Assembly: GCA_028285755.1 (NCBI GenBank) | Contig: JANQOQ010000008.1 | Coordinates: 1,023,399 to 1,087,398 of the forward strand | DNA length: 64,000 nucleotides | Reading direction: 5' to 3' | From: Puniceicoccaceae bacterium | Lineage (GTDB): Bacteria > Verrucomicrobiota > Verrucomicrobiia > Opitutales > JAFGAQ01 | Part shown: one piece after another, positions 34,978 to 43,959 of the stretch | Numbering within the stretch: position 1 is the first letter of the stretch | Layout: the number at the start of each line of letters is the position of its first letter | The notes under the pieces: generated by a model | What the model was told of the DNA's origin: nothing | Databases searched by the model: none | Seen by the model: only the letters and a program-made list of their open reading frames with translations | Program-made: the position numbers and the translations under genes

Positions 34978-37373
34978 TGAAGATAATAGTATTTCGCACT
35001 CTGCTGCTCGCATTAATCTACACAGGTCTATTGGGTTCTACCGCCTATGTGTATGGGGTTCGTGAAGACCTTTCGCAGGTTTGGCCTGCGCGATGGATTA
35101 CAACTAACGGCCCCCAGAAAGAATATGGAGTGCACTATTTTCGTAGGAACTTTGAAATAGATAAAGTGCCTGAGCAATTGCTTGTCCATACTTCGGGCGA
35201 TACGATTTACCAGCTCTTTGTGAATGGAAAGAAGGTCAGCTATGGACCCCAAACCGGTGATCTCAGGCACTGGTATTATGAAACCACGGATATCGCTCCT
35301 TATCTAGTAAAAGGTGATAATGTAATCGCTGCCAAAGTGCTTAATTATGGTTCGCACCCGCCGGATGCAAGGCTGACGGTACAAACTGCTTTCCTGCTAT
35401 GCGCTGATGATAGCGAGCATCGGTTTCTTAATACGGGTAATGGCGAATGGAAGACTTACACAAACGAAACCTACAAGCCCAATATTGTAGACTCGAGTCA
35501 GGTGCGTGGTTACTACGGGGGAGGATCCCGGGAGATTGTAGACGGGAGATTATATCCCTGGGGTTGGCAGGCACGTCAATACGATGATAGTCATTGGCAA
35601 AAGGGGCTTCGAGTAGAGACTGCATTTGCGCGGGGCTGTAAATGGGCGAGCCGTTGGAAATTAACGCCGCGGGTGCTTCCTCACCAGCGGTTGACGCCTG
35701 GAGAATTCGAAGCGATCCGCTTAGTTGAAAACGCTGAAGTAACAGGCGATTTCGTAAAAAACCAGGGAGAAATACGCATTGAGCCCAACACTACTGCACG
35801 TATCATATTTGACTGGGATCATGTCACCACTGCCTATCCGGTTTTGAAAACTGGTGGGGGTAAAGACAGTGTGATCAAAGCAACCTATGTCGAAGCACCC
35901 CATATCGGAGATATACGCGATAGAAACAAGGGGCATCGCGATGTTATCGAAGGCAAAACCTTCTTGGGTTTCTTCGATCAGTTTACTCTGGATGGTGCAG
36001 AACAGCGGGAGTATACTCCTCTTTGGTGGCGAGCCTTCAGATTTATTGAGCTCAGTATCCAAACCCAGGATGAGCCTTTGGTTATCCATAGTTACGATGG
36101 CATTCATTCCAGCTATCCTTATGAGAAAATAGCCCAGTTTCAGCTGCTTGAAGATAACCAGGATTTTCGTGGTGGGTTTTTGAATGAAATGATCGAAATA
36201 GGGCACCGTACGATTTTTGCCTGTGCGCATGAGGGTATCAATGACTGCCCGTATTATGAAGAGAGCCAGTTTCCCGGGGATGCGCGGATTCAGGCGCTCA
36301 TCAGCTACTCCAACTATGGAGACCCGCTACTAGGCAAGAATGCGGTGGATCAGTTTTCCTGGTCTATCAATAATGAAGGGTTTATTTCGGCTCGCTACCC
36401 GACCAACAGCCTCTACTACATACCCAATTATTCACTCTATTGGATAGGTATGCTCTATGATTACTGGATGCACATCGGGGATGATGCTTTTATACGATCC
36501 AAGCTGCCGGTATCGCGCATGATTCTATCGTATTACAAAAGTAAAGAACGAATGGATGGAACACTTAATAAGCTGGATTATCATCGTTTTGTAGATTGGT
36601 CATTCCCTCAGGGTGAGGAGCCGATCGATGAAGCCGGTTATTCAGCGCTTGCCGATTTGCACTATTTAATGGCTTTGCAGTGGGCATACCAACTCGAAGA
36701 GGGTGTCGGAGAGAATAGCTCGATCCTTGGGCAATATCAGCAGAGCATTGATAAGCTTAAATCAAGCATCCAGGAACGGTATTGGAATGGCGAAATATCC
36801 CTTTACACCGATGTGCCTTCGAATCCTGGGATATTATCCCAGCATACCAATACCCTGGCTATCTTGACAGGCATCATAGAGGGCGAAGCTGCCAAGGATT
36901 TGATGCATAAGATATTGACCCAGGATGCGATGACCCAAGCCACTTTGTATTGGTCATTTTATATCTTTGAAGCGCTGCATAAGTCGGGGCTTGGAGGCCA
37001 ATATTTCGAACACTTGGACATCTGGGAAAAGCTGATGGATTTGGGTGTAAAGACCTGGCCCGAAAGTGGTGCTAATTCCCGAAGTGAATGCCATGGATGG
37101 GGGGCTAACCCTAATTATCATTTATATAAGCTAATTGCCGGAATCGAGCCTGCAGAGTCGGGGTTTAAAAAGGTGAAAATTCAGCCCCAAATTAAATCCG
37201 GACAGGAGCTCGACATAAAATATCCGCACCCCATGGGCGAAATAAATATCAGGCTCAAATATGAGCATGATCACCTAAGCGGTTCAGTAACACTGCCAGA
37301 AAAAATCACGGGGAAATTTATTTGGAGAGGTGTATCGATAGATTTAGAGGGAACGGTTACAATCAATATATAG
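34977..37373 (+). CDS. Secreted GH78-like alpha-L-rhamnosidase
   Basis: 798-residue exported protein (signal peptide about 1-27). The N-terminal beta-sandwich (about 35-135, WPARWITTNGPQ, FVNGKKVSYGPQTG) and central (alpha/alpha)6 barrel (about 400-700) are typical of GH78. The catalytic segment NDCPYYEESQFPGD (about 422-434) corresponds to the DCPQRDE-type motif, with Asp423 and Glu428/Glu429 as candidate catalytic residues. NSRSECHGWGANPNYHL (about 699-715) is the conserved C-terminal barrel motif. Family members release alpha-L-rhamnose by inversion. The motif deviates from the commonest form, so a related activity is possible. It is coupled to the preceding sulfatase by TAATG. Confidence 0.85.
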   Translation: MKIIVFRTLLLALIYTGLLGSTAYVYGVREDLSQVWPARWITTNGPQKEYGVHYFRRNFEIDKVPEQLLVHTSGDTIYQLFVNGKKVSYGPQTGDLRHWYYETTDIAPYLVKGDNVIAAKVLNYGSHPPDARLTVQTAFLLCADDSEHRFLNTGNGEWKTYTNETYKPNIVDSSQVRGYYGGGSREIVDGRLYPWGWQARQYDDSHWQKGLRVETAFARGCKWASRWKLTPRVLPHQRLTPGEFEAIRLVENAEVTGDFVKNQGEIRIEPNTTARIIFDWDHVTTAYPVLKTGGGKDSVIKATYVEAPHIGDIRDRNKGHRDVIEGKTFLGFFDQFTLDGAEQREYTPLWWRAFRFIELSIQTQDEPLVIHSYDGIHSSYPYEKIAQFQLLEDNQDFRGGFLNEMIEIGHRTIFACAHEGINDCPYYEESQFPGDARIQALISYSNYGDPLLGKNAVDQFSWSINNEGFISARYPTNSLYYIPNYSLYWIGMLYDYWMHIGDDAFIRSKLPVSRMILSYYKSKERMDGTLNKLDYHRFVDWSFPQGEEPIDEAGYSALADLHYLMALQWAYQLEEGVGENSSILGQYQQSIDKLKSSIQERYWNGEISLYTDVPSNPGILSQHTNTLAILTGIIEGEAAKDLMHKILTQDAMTQATLYWSFYIFEALHKSGLGGQYFEHLDIWEKLMDLGVKTWPESGANSRSECHGWGANPNYHLYKLIAGIEPAESGFKKVKIQPQIKSGQELDIKYPHPMGEINIRLKYEHDHLSGSVTLPEKITGKFIWRGVSIDLEGTVTINI

Positions 37374-37404
37374 TGGGTTTGCCGTCTATTAAGACTGCGC
37401 TTAG

Positions 37405-37439
37405 TTAAGCTTTCTTCAGGTGTAGGAAGTTTAGCTTAA
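37405..37439 (+). terminator. Hairpin after the rhamnosidase gene
   Basis: TTAAGCT (37405-37411) pairs with AGCTTAA (37433-37439), and an inner CTTC/GAAG pair (37414-37417, 37426-37429) extends the stem. The tail AATTATT is AT-rich. It is a plausible terminator between the rhamnosidase and the sugar kinase. Confidence 0.5.
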
Positions 37440-37614
37440 ATTATTGGGTAAGAAGATATCTCGCGACTTTTCGTGTTTTCCTGGATAGCAGTGCCAACAT
37501 CAAAGATGATCCAATCCGGGCTCAGGGTTGAATTTATTCTATGGTATGATATCTTTGTGCGATTACGGATTCCTGATTGCTATGTTTTACTAACACAAGG
37601 AACTGAGCCATTGA

Positions 37615-38520
37615 ATGCTATTTAGGGAGAATCAAAAAGAACAGGGCAGAAAACCCAATCCAGCCCAATTCATCATATTTGGTGAAGTGCTCTACGACTG
37701 TTTTTCAGATACTCAACGAGTGTTGGGAGGTGCGCCTTTTAATGTTGCATGGGGTTTATGTGGATTTGGAAATAATCCCCTTTTAGTAAGCTCTGTGGGG
37801 ATGGATAAAGACGGAGAAAAAATTGCGGATCTTATGCAACTTTGGGGAATGTCCATGGAGGGCATGCAGACTCATAGGGAGTATGAAACGGGTGAAGTGT
37901 TTGTCTCATTAAACGGTCATGAGCCCAGTTATGACATTTGTAGGCCGCGTGCATGGGACGATATTTTAGATACGCAGCATTCATCGACTGAATGGATTTA
38001 TCACGGTTCGCTTGCACTGCGTAGTGAACAAAATCGTGAAACCCTAAAAGCGATTTTTGCGCGTTCCGACGCTAAACGATTCTTTGATATTAACTTAAGG
38101 CAACCCTTTTACAGTAAGGACTTGCTGGAAGAATGGTTGTATGACGCAGACTGGATTAAGCTAAATATAGATGAGCTTTGTGAGATTTCTGAAAACATTG
38201 GTTTGGAATTTACCACTTGTGATTCTGAGGTTAACGAGGTGATGGATAAATACGCGATTAAGAATGTACTACTGACCGCAGGTAGTGAAGGAGCAATGAT
38301 TGTTGGTGACAATCGAATCACAAAGGTTTTTCCGGCTCCGAAGCCTAAAAAGATGGTAGATACGGTCGGTGCCGGAGATTCGTTTACGGCGGTGTGCCTG
38401 CATGGGCTGTTAAATGATTGGAGTCCGCAACGCATACTTGAAGATGCCAGTCAGTTTGCTGCAAAGGTGTGCGGCATATCAGGAGCGACCATAAATGATA
38501 AAGCCTTCTATCAAATATAG
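37615..38520 (+). CDS. PfkB-family carbohydrate kinase
   Basis: 301-residue cytoplasmic sugar kinase with no signal peptide. It has the N-terminal PfkB region VLGGAPFNVAWGLCGFG (about 36-52) and the C-terminal signature DTVGAGDSFTA with catalytic base Asp255. Family members phosphorylate fructose, ribose, adenosine, tagatose 6-phosphate or 2-keto-3-deoxygluconate. Sequence alone suggests a fructokinase or keto-sugar kinase but does not settle it. It is the only clear cytoplasmic catabolic enzyme in the window and presumably traps a monosaccharide freed by the secreted enzymes. AAGGAAC upstream is a distant ribosome-binding site. Confidence 0.88.
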   Translation: MLFRENQKEQGRKPNPAQFIIFGEVLYDCFSDTQRVLGGAPFNVAWGLCGFGNNPLLVSSVGMDKDGEKIADLMQLWGMSMEGMQTHREYETGEVFVSLNGHEPSYDICRPRAWDDILDTQHSSTEWIYHGSLALRSEQNRETLKAIFARSDAKRFFDINLRQPFYSKDLLEEWLYDADWIKLNIDELCEISENIGLEFTTCDSEVNEVMDKYAIKNVLLTAGSEGAMIVGDNRITKVFPAPKPKKMVDTVGAGDSFTAVCLHGLLNDWSPQRILEDASQFAAKVCGISGATINDKAFYQI

Positions 38521-38729
38521 ATATTGAACCCGGTAAAAAGAACTAGGAGTAGTAATCTCTGGCCTTGATGGTTTAATCCGGGGAGATTAGCCCAAGCTGA
38601 GTAGGAGTATTCGTTTAGTAGGCTCGGTAATACAATTCTCGATAATAAATTATAAATTGCATCATCGTTTGCTCTAAGAGTTTTTCCGGTTGACCCCTTT
38701 CTTCAGGCAAAAACGATTGTATTACACAA

Positions 38730-41486
38730 ATGAGATTTTCATTAGTATGGTTCCTTGCTTTGGCTGGATTTACCAAGGTATTTGCACAGGCAGAATATTA
38801 TCCGGTCGAAGCAGGTATTTGGCATTTAGAGGTGCTTCCCAATGGTGATTTGTTGACGGGGGACTATGATGGAAACATTGCGTTAAGGAATTTGGAGAGC
38901 CGGGAGATTAGTTGGGTGCATGCAGCCGGCAGCTTTGTTTTTGATCTGGAGGCAGCCGACCTGGATCAAGATGGCACGATCGAAGCACTTTACACTACCG
39001 CTGATGGCGAACTGGTGGTTCTCGACTCAAAGGGCCAGATCCTATGGGCATTTCAATCAGAGCATGCGCTCTTCGACGTGGTTGCAGGCAATTTTGCGGG
39101 TGATTCTCAATGGGAAGTAGCCTGTGGTGGAATTGATCGATATGTGCGTGTTTTTGATCTCAAGGGTAATCTCATGGGACTTGCTCCCGAGGCTGAACGA
39201 GTGGTTCACCGCCTTGCAGTGGGGGATTTGGATGGAGATGCCTATGACGAGATTCTGAGCATCGAGGCACGCACTATGGCTCATCTTATGGGCTTTGATT
39301 CCGGTAGACTAAAAACGATTTGGAAAAAGCCGCTCAATGTTCCGTCATCGATGATCGACTGGGAAAATCCGGGAGCTTATTTTTTTCCTTTTTCTCTGAT
39401 TATTGAAAATATCGATGAGACAGCCCGTCCAGAAATTATCATGGGGGATACGTATTTCAACAAGCAAGCGGTTATGGTATCCAACCATGAGGGTGAGCCT
39501 CTTTGGATTTCCGACCGTTTGCCTGCATTTGAGAGAGTGGACGAGGCGCAGATTGACTTCTACTCAACGGCATTTGTGCAGGTGGCAGATCTCTACCCGG
39601 AAATTCCCGGCAAGGAAGTAGTATCCGTAGCAGGGGGTATGTTTCGGGTTTGGGACAACCAGGGAAATCTGCTTGGTTCAAAGAATGGGAAAGTAGCCTT
39701 TGCGGATTTTGAGATCAATGAAGGTGATATTCTGCTCGCATCCAATCCGAACGGTGACAACACACTGTATCGCATGCCGTTTAACAGACATTGGGAGGAT
39801 GCTGTGGATGGTTTGGAATTCAGGGGGCGTATCCAGGAGATAAAAGAGCAATCAGAGAGTTTGTTGCATCGGGTCATGCAAATAAAACCCGAGAAGGTTT
39901 CCGTGCCAATATACGATATCACGCTGGGTTATCGTTCGATCGAAACTAATCCTGAGGGATATGCACAATATCGCAGGCAGCTTGATTGGTTTAGTGAGGA
40001 ATTTCCTTATCCGAATTTACGTTTGACGAAGAGCTTAAAAGTCATGGAGGAAGAACCTGTACTTGATGAAAATGGACAGCCCTGGTTTCCCTGGCGTTTC
40101 AATACGGATTCCCTTCGAGGCACACAAACAGTCGATGAAATCATAGAGAAGGCCCGCTGGGTTCAAGAAAATGAGATTCCAACCAAGTTCGTTGTTGGGC
40201 ATTCCTGCATGCCTGCGATCACTCTGGAAACCGCTGAAAAGATTCTACAGGCAGCTCCAGAATATTGCTTGGGGTTCATAACGAATGAGGATGAGCGGCT
40301 TGATGCGATCCCCCGCTATTTTCGTCATTACTTCCAAGGGTTGGCTGATTTGTGCGTGCAATACGGTGCCAAAGTGTGCGGTACCAAAAACAAGGGACTC
40401 TGGTGGCTAACTTCACCTGCTGATCCCTGGGTGTACGAATCCCTCTTTGAGGGCGGCAGGCATACCGTAGCAATGGCCTCTACCGAGGATTCCAACTCCC
40501 GTACCCCTGAACTCAATCTGATGGGCCGTGGAGGTCTCTGGCAAGCAGGATTGATTCAGAATAATGAAGTATCCACCCATGCGGATATCTTTTCGTTCAA
40601 CCGATTCCACCAATGGGAGAATATTAAGGTCGGTCATCCATACCTCAGGCTTCTGGTCTCGCATACTACTTTGGGGATGACCTGGGTGAATACCCGTATC
40701 CGGGAAGTCTTACCTGTTGGGGATTCTTATGAATTTACTTCCATTGGTCAGGAGTCCACGCAACTGTTTTTCCATCTGTTGGGCAAGGGTTTGGTGCGCT
40801 CGCCGGCGCCTGAGGATATCTTGGGTTATTCGCCCATCGGAATCGTGGTTCACAAACCTTCTGAACTTTTCTTGCGAGATGCCCATAATGGACATGCTCC
40901 TGAGCTCTGGGTAGGCAGCGAGGAGTTGCAACAGGCAGTCCTTCCGCACAATGGTAACCTCTGGGGAATGACGACAACTCCAGAGCATGCGCTCACCCGT
41001 GTGCTCTTTAACAAGGAGAGACAGTTTGGATACCAGGTTCCTCCCACACCTTATGGTCTCGTCGCATTTGTTCCTTCCCAAACAGTATTGGAAAACGTAG
41101 AGGGGGTATCTGAATGGTGGCACACCGATGGAATCTCAATTTGGAAGGAGGAAGGGCCGCGGTTAACTGGGTCAGCAGCTGCTGAACAACTCCTCATGGA
41201 ATTTAAAGAGGCAGCCGAAAGACTGCCCTTCAGGCAACTTAATCCTGATCAGGCGGTGTTTATGAATACCCATCGGATTGGAGCAGGTCATTACCGCCTC
41301 TATCTGGTCGATCCGGGATGGCTGGATCCTCAAGACCATCTCATCGAAGTTAAAATCCAAATGTCCGGTCAGTTCACTGCAAAAGATCTTTTAACCGGCG
41401 ATCCTTTCCTGATTAAGGACAACAGCTTTTCGGTTCCGGTCCATGCGGGGCTTTTTACCATTGTTGATGTCGTAATCGTTAAGTAA
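38730..41486 (+). CDS. Secreted beta-propeller plus barrel protein, candidate lambda-carrageenase-like (GH150)
   Basis: 918-residue exported protein (signal peptide about 1-19). The N-terminal ~350 residues form repeated PQQ/FG-GAP-like blades with calcium-loop motifs (DLDQDGTIEALY, DLDGDAYDEILS). The remaining ~550 residues look like a TIM-barrel-type catalytic region (KFVVGHSCMPAITLETAEKI, LGFITNEDERL, KGLWWLTSPADPW) with a C-terminal beta domain. I do not recognise a common CAZy signature. The size and N-terminal propeller match lambda-carrageenases (family GH150, ~940 residues, predicted N-terminal propeller), and the sulfatase-rich setting fits. The assignment is a hypothesis. Candidate carboxylates are in GFITNEDERLD (about 510-520) and STEDSNSRTPEL. 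Confidence 0.45.
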   Translation: MRFSLVWFLALAGFTKVFAQAEYYPVEAGIWHLEVLPNGDLLTGDYDGNIALRNLESREISWVHAAGSFVFDLEAADLDQDGTIEALYTTADGELVVLDSKGQILWAFQSEHALFDVVAGNFAGDSQWEVACGGIDRYVRVFDLKGNLMGLAPEAERVVHRLAVGDLDGDAYDEILSIEARTMAHLMGFDSGRLKTIWKKPLNVPSSMIDWENPGAYFFPFSLIIENIDETARPEIIMGDTYFNKQAVMVSNHEGEPLWISDRLPAFERVDEAQIDFYSTAFVQVADLYPEIPGKEVVSVAGGMFRVWDNQGNLLGSKNGKVAFADFEINEGDILLASNPNGDNTLYRMPFNRHWEDAVDGLEFRGRIQEIKEQSESLLHRVMQIKPEKVSVPIYDITLGYRSIETNPEGYAQYRRQLDWFSEEFPYPNLRLTKSLKVMEEEPVLDENGQPWFPWRFNTDSLRGTQTVDEIIEKARWVQENEIPTKFVVGHSCMPAITLETAEKILQAAPEYCLGFITNEDERLDAIPRYFRHYFQGLADLCVQYGAKVCGTKNKGLWWLTSPADPWVYESLFEGGRHTVAMASTEDSNSRTPELNLMGRGGLWQAGLIQNNEVSTHADIFSFNRFHQWENIKVGHPYLRLLVSHTTLGMTWVNTRIREVLPVGDSYEFTSIGQESTQLFFHLLGKGLVRSPAPEDILGYSPIGIVVHKPSELFLRDAHNGHAPELWVGSEELQQAVLPHNGNLWGMTTTPEHALTRVLFNKERQFGYQVPPTPYGLVAFVPSQTVLENVEGVSEWWHTDGISIWKEEGPRLTGSAAAEQLLMEFKEAAERLPFRQLNPDQAVFMNTHRIGAGHYRLYLVDPGWLDPQDHLIEVKIQMSGQFTAKDLLTGDPFLIKDNSFSVPVHAGLFTIVDVVIVK

Positions 41487-41523
41487 GTGCAGCAGTATTT
41501 TTGTTGGGTTAAGTTATAAGAAT

Positions 41524-41549
41524 AGACGCCCACTTGCATGGGCGTCTTT
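41524..41549. terminator. Bidirectional terminator between convergent genes
   Basis: AGACGCCCA (41524-41532), a 6-nt loop, TGGGCGTCT (41539-41547) plus TT. It lies between the propeller enzyme (plus) and the spondin protein (minus), with short A/T runs on either side, so it can serve both. Confidence 0.8.
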
Positions 41550-41571
41550 ACAGGTAATCTCTAAGATACTT

Positions 41572-43269
41572 TTACTCGATTTCTATAATCTCATTCGTCG
41601 ATAAATTCTCAAATTGTCGCGGGTTTCGGGTGCCTTCTATATAGCGATACCAAATCTGATCACTCTCCCGGAAAATGAGCGGATAATGGATTGCTGAGGT
41701 GAAAACAAACCCGAGCCCCTCATTGAATATCCGAAATCCTTCCGATGATCCTCCGCGTGGGAAATATATCATACCGTGCTCGGTGTGATTGATCCAGGGA
41801 TACCCACTGTCATCTGCAATACCGAATACCGGTGATCCTCTATACCCATCTGGATTAAGTGGGATTCCGGACCAAGGATTAAAACGTTCATAGAGTGCGA
41901 TTCGGGCGACATAATAGCCCTCAGTGGTGAAATCAGCGAATGGAAACTGCCCGAGTACTGCACCCCCCGCATTAAATCCGGGATGAACCGATACCACACC
42001 ACCCTCCGTAACTCCCGTATTGGGTGTTGCCTGCCCGAGTACCGGCACATTTTGGGGAGCTTCATCATTCACTTCAGTGCCTGCGTCATAAACCTTTGAT
42101 CCTGGGATTGTGATCTCGGTGGCCTGAAACTGAGCATTTTCAAAGATACGATATGCCATGCCATTGTCATTGGCAATGAATGCATCATTACTCGGCAATA
42201 TCATCGACATGTATGAAAAATAGCTGTGTGCCGGATTATTCGCATCGAGTTGTAGGAATAAGCTGTTGCTTTGTCCCTGGAAAAACAAAGGAGGCCCATT
42301 GGGGTTGGCAGGTCCGGTCAATACCCCATCGAGCCCATTCGGGAATGCACCGGCAAACCAATCGCGCATGGGTGCTATATTACCGTCTTCAGCAATCGCC
42401 TCGACAGGAGCACTGGCTGCCTCACCGGCATTTACAAAGTCTACTGTGCCATCGTGAAAGGCCGTCCAGAACGGAGTTAGCAAACTTCCCATGGCGGGTG
42501 CGAGGTTTGTGATTTCCACTTCCACGACACGGTTATCCACAGGTAACATCTCGACTATGATACGTACTACCGGGTAACCGGCGTTATTGAAATTTGCCTG
42601 GGGGAAACTTCCAAGAATAGCACCATTCGGAGCAAATCCCGGGTGATCTGCTACCACACCATTTTCAGTTGTACCGCTATTTGCTACGGTTTGGCCCAGT
42701 AAGGGTACATTCGCTGCGGCCTCATCATTGATCTCCGTGCCTGCATCATACACACGATCCCCTGTGACTATGAAATCGCGCACAATAAAATTGCCATCAG
42801 CGTCGAACAAAGGGTATGCCCGGGGGTCGTCATTTCCAATAAAAGCATCGTTACTGGGTAATATCATTGAGGCGAAGCTCCAGTAGCGCTGTTGAGTGCT
42901 GGTTTCATCAAAATTAAAACTTAATTGTCCCTGAGTTTGTGGGAAAACTAATGGTGGGCCATTGGGGTTTGCAGGTCCCGTGATAACTACATCCATACCT
43001 CCGGGTACCTGCGCTGCGAACAATGTACGCAGAGGTGCGATATTGCCATCTTCGGCAATGCGTTCCAATTCGGTGCTGGCGGCGACACCGGTATCGAATA
43101 GATCAAAATTTCCGTCGTGAAGCCCAAACCAAAAGGGTGTAAGCGTGGTTCCATTCAGCGGAGCTGTGCTCTCGATGGTTATTCTTAATACTGCTGCCTG
43201 GGTGCTCAGCGCAGTCAGCAGACACCCCAAAAACAGCAGGGATTTTACGTGAAGATTTAATGTGCTCAT
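41572..43269 (-). CDS. Secreted protein with two tandem spondin_N domains
   Basis: 565-residue exported protein (signal peptide about 1-25, ending LSTQAAVL). Two spondin_N-like domains are arranged head to tail (about 26-235 and 237-450). Each holds TPFW-x-x-x-HDG, ITGPANPNGPPL or LTGPANPNGPPL, ILPSNDAFI and VYDAGTE-x-NDEA. The duplication is still obvious at DNA level. The C-terminal ~110 residues (GMIYFPRG, then DQIWYRYIEGTRNPRQF) look like a Verrucomicrobial surface or sorting module, which is an inference. Spondin domains in bacteria are extracellular and of unknown role, possibly adhesive or matrix-binding. It is divergent from the ECF sigma factor at 43440 and may be its regulated target. 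Confidence 0.8.
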   Translation of the reverse strand: MSTLNLHVKSLLFLGCLLTALSTQAAVLRITIESTAPLNGTTLTPFWFGLHDGNFDLFDTGVAASTELERIAEDGNIAPLRTLFAAQVPGGMDVVITGPANPNGPPLVFPQTQGQLSFNFDETSTQQRYWSFASMILPSNDAFIGNDDPRAYPLFDADGNFIVRDFIVTGDRVYDAGTEINDEAAANVPLLGQTVANSGTTENGVVADHPGFAPNGAILGSFPQANFNNAGYPVVRIIVEMLPVDNRVVEVEITNLAPAMGSLLTPFWTAFHDGTVDFVNAGEAASAPVEAIAEDGNIAPMRDWFAGAFPNGLDGVLTGPANPNGPPLFFQGQSNSLFLQLDANNPAHSYFSYMSMILPSNDAFIANDNGMAYRIFENAQFQATEITIPGSKVYDAGTEVNDEAPQNVPVLGQATPNTGVTEGGVVSVHPGFNAGGAVLGQFPFADFTTEGYYVARIALYERFNPWSGIPLNPDGYRGSPVFGIADDSGYPWINHTEHGMIYFPRGGSSEGFRIFNEGLGFVFTSAIHYPLIFRESDQIWYRYIEGTRNPRQFENLSTNEIIEIE

Positions 43270-43439
43270 ATCTATTAATGTGATTGTTAAAGGTTAAGAT
43301 TGGAGCCACAGAGACTCGTGATATGCACCTGTCCAGACGACCTGTCCGCTCTTTTATTCCCGGAATTTTTTTATTTTTTTAATATGGGAATAAACTCTCA
43401 TTTCATTCGTCCTGATCCTTTAGAACACTATCTATAAAC
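43270..43439. promoter_or_regulatory. Divergent promoter region, spondin gene / ECF sigma
   Basis: A 170-bp AT-rich gap between divergent starts, containing a long T run (around 43367-43381). It must hold both promoters. No hexamer pair stands out enough to place them. Confidence 0.4.
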
Positions 43440-43949
43440 ATGCTTAATTTTGAAAAAACGGCTAAGGCTTACTATCAAAAATTGTATGCATTTGCCTACC
43501 ATTTATGCGGTAATCAAGCCGACGCAGAAGACCTTACCCAACATACTTTTTACCGACTCGCGTTGAATATCCATACTCTTAAGAAAGAAGAAAAAGCACG
43601 CAGTTGGCTTTACTCGACCCTGTATCGCAAATTTATCGATCAACACCGTCGTATCGTTAAGTTTCCCACCGTAGAATTTGATGAAAATGACTCAACAAGG
43701 GACTATTCCGAAGAACAGCCCGAATACACGATTGATTATGCAGCGCTCACAGACTGCATCCGTCAGTTGGATGAACCTCTGCGCGTAGTCATCACTTTAT
43801 TCTATATCGAAAACTACAGCTACAAGGAAATCGCCCGAATGCTGGATCTGCCCATTGGCACGGTAATGTCACGTCTCTATCGCGCAAAAACCAAATTGCA
43901 CAAAAAGCTTACACCGAGCCTTAAGACTGCATACGTAGTACAAAATTGA
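43440..43949 (+). CDS. ECF-family RNA polymerase sigma factor
   Basis: 169-residue ECF sigma. Region 2 (about 12-72) has the typical NQADAEDLTQHTFYRLALNI and ARSWLYSTLYRKFIDQHRR. Region 4 (about 105-160) has LRVVITLFYIENYSYKEIA and RMLDLPIGTVMSRLYRAK. It differs from the two FecI-type sigmas in the window and is closer to the general ECF group. Its partner (43960) is not a FecR protein and no TBDR follows, so the signal is probably different. The divergent spondin gene is the nearest candidate target. Confidence 0.92.
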   Translation: MLNFEKTAKAYYQKLYAFAYHLCGNQADAEDLTQHTFYRLALNIHTLKKEEKARSWLYSTLYRKFIDQHRRIVKFPTVEFDENDSTRDYSEEQPEYTIDYAALTDCIRQLDEPLRVVITLFYIENYSYKEIARMLDLPIGTVMSRLYRAKTKLHKKLTPSLKTAYVVQN

Positions 43950-43959
43950 AAATTGCATC

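Noticed and set aside
38553-38589. Possible terminator TAATCTC / GAGATTA after the sugar kinase
   Set aside because: Only 7 bp pair cleanly with a 23-nt loop and no T-run; too weak to call.
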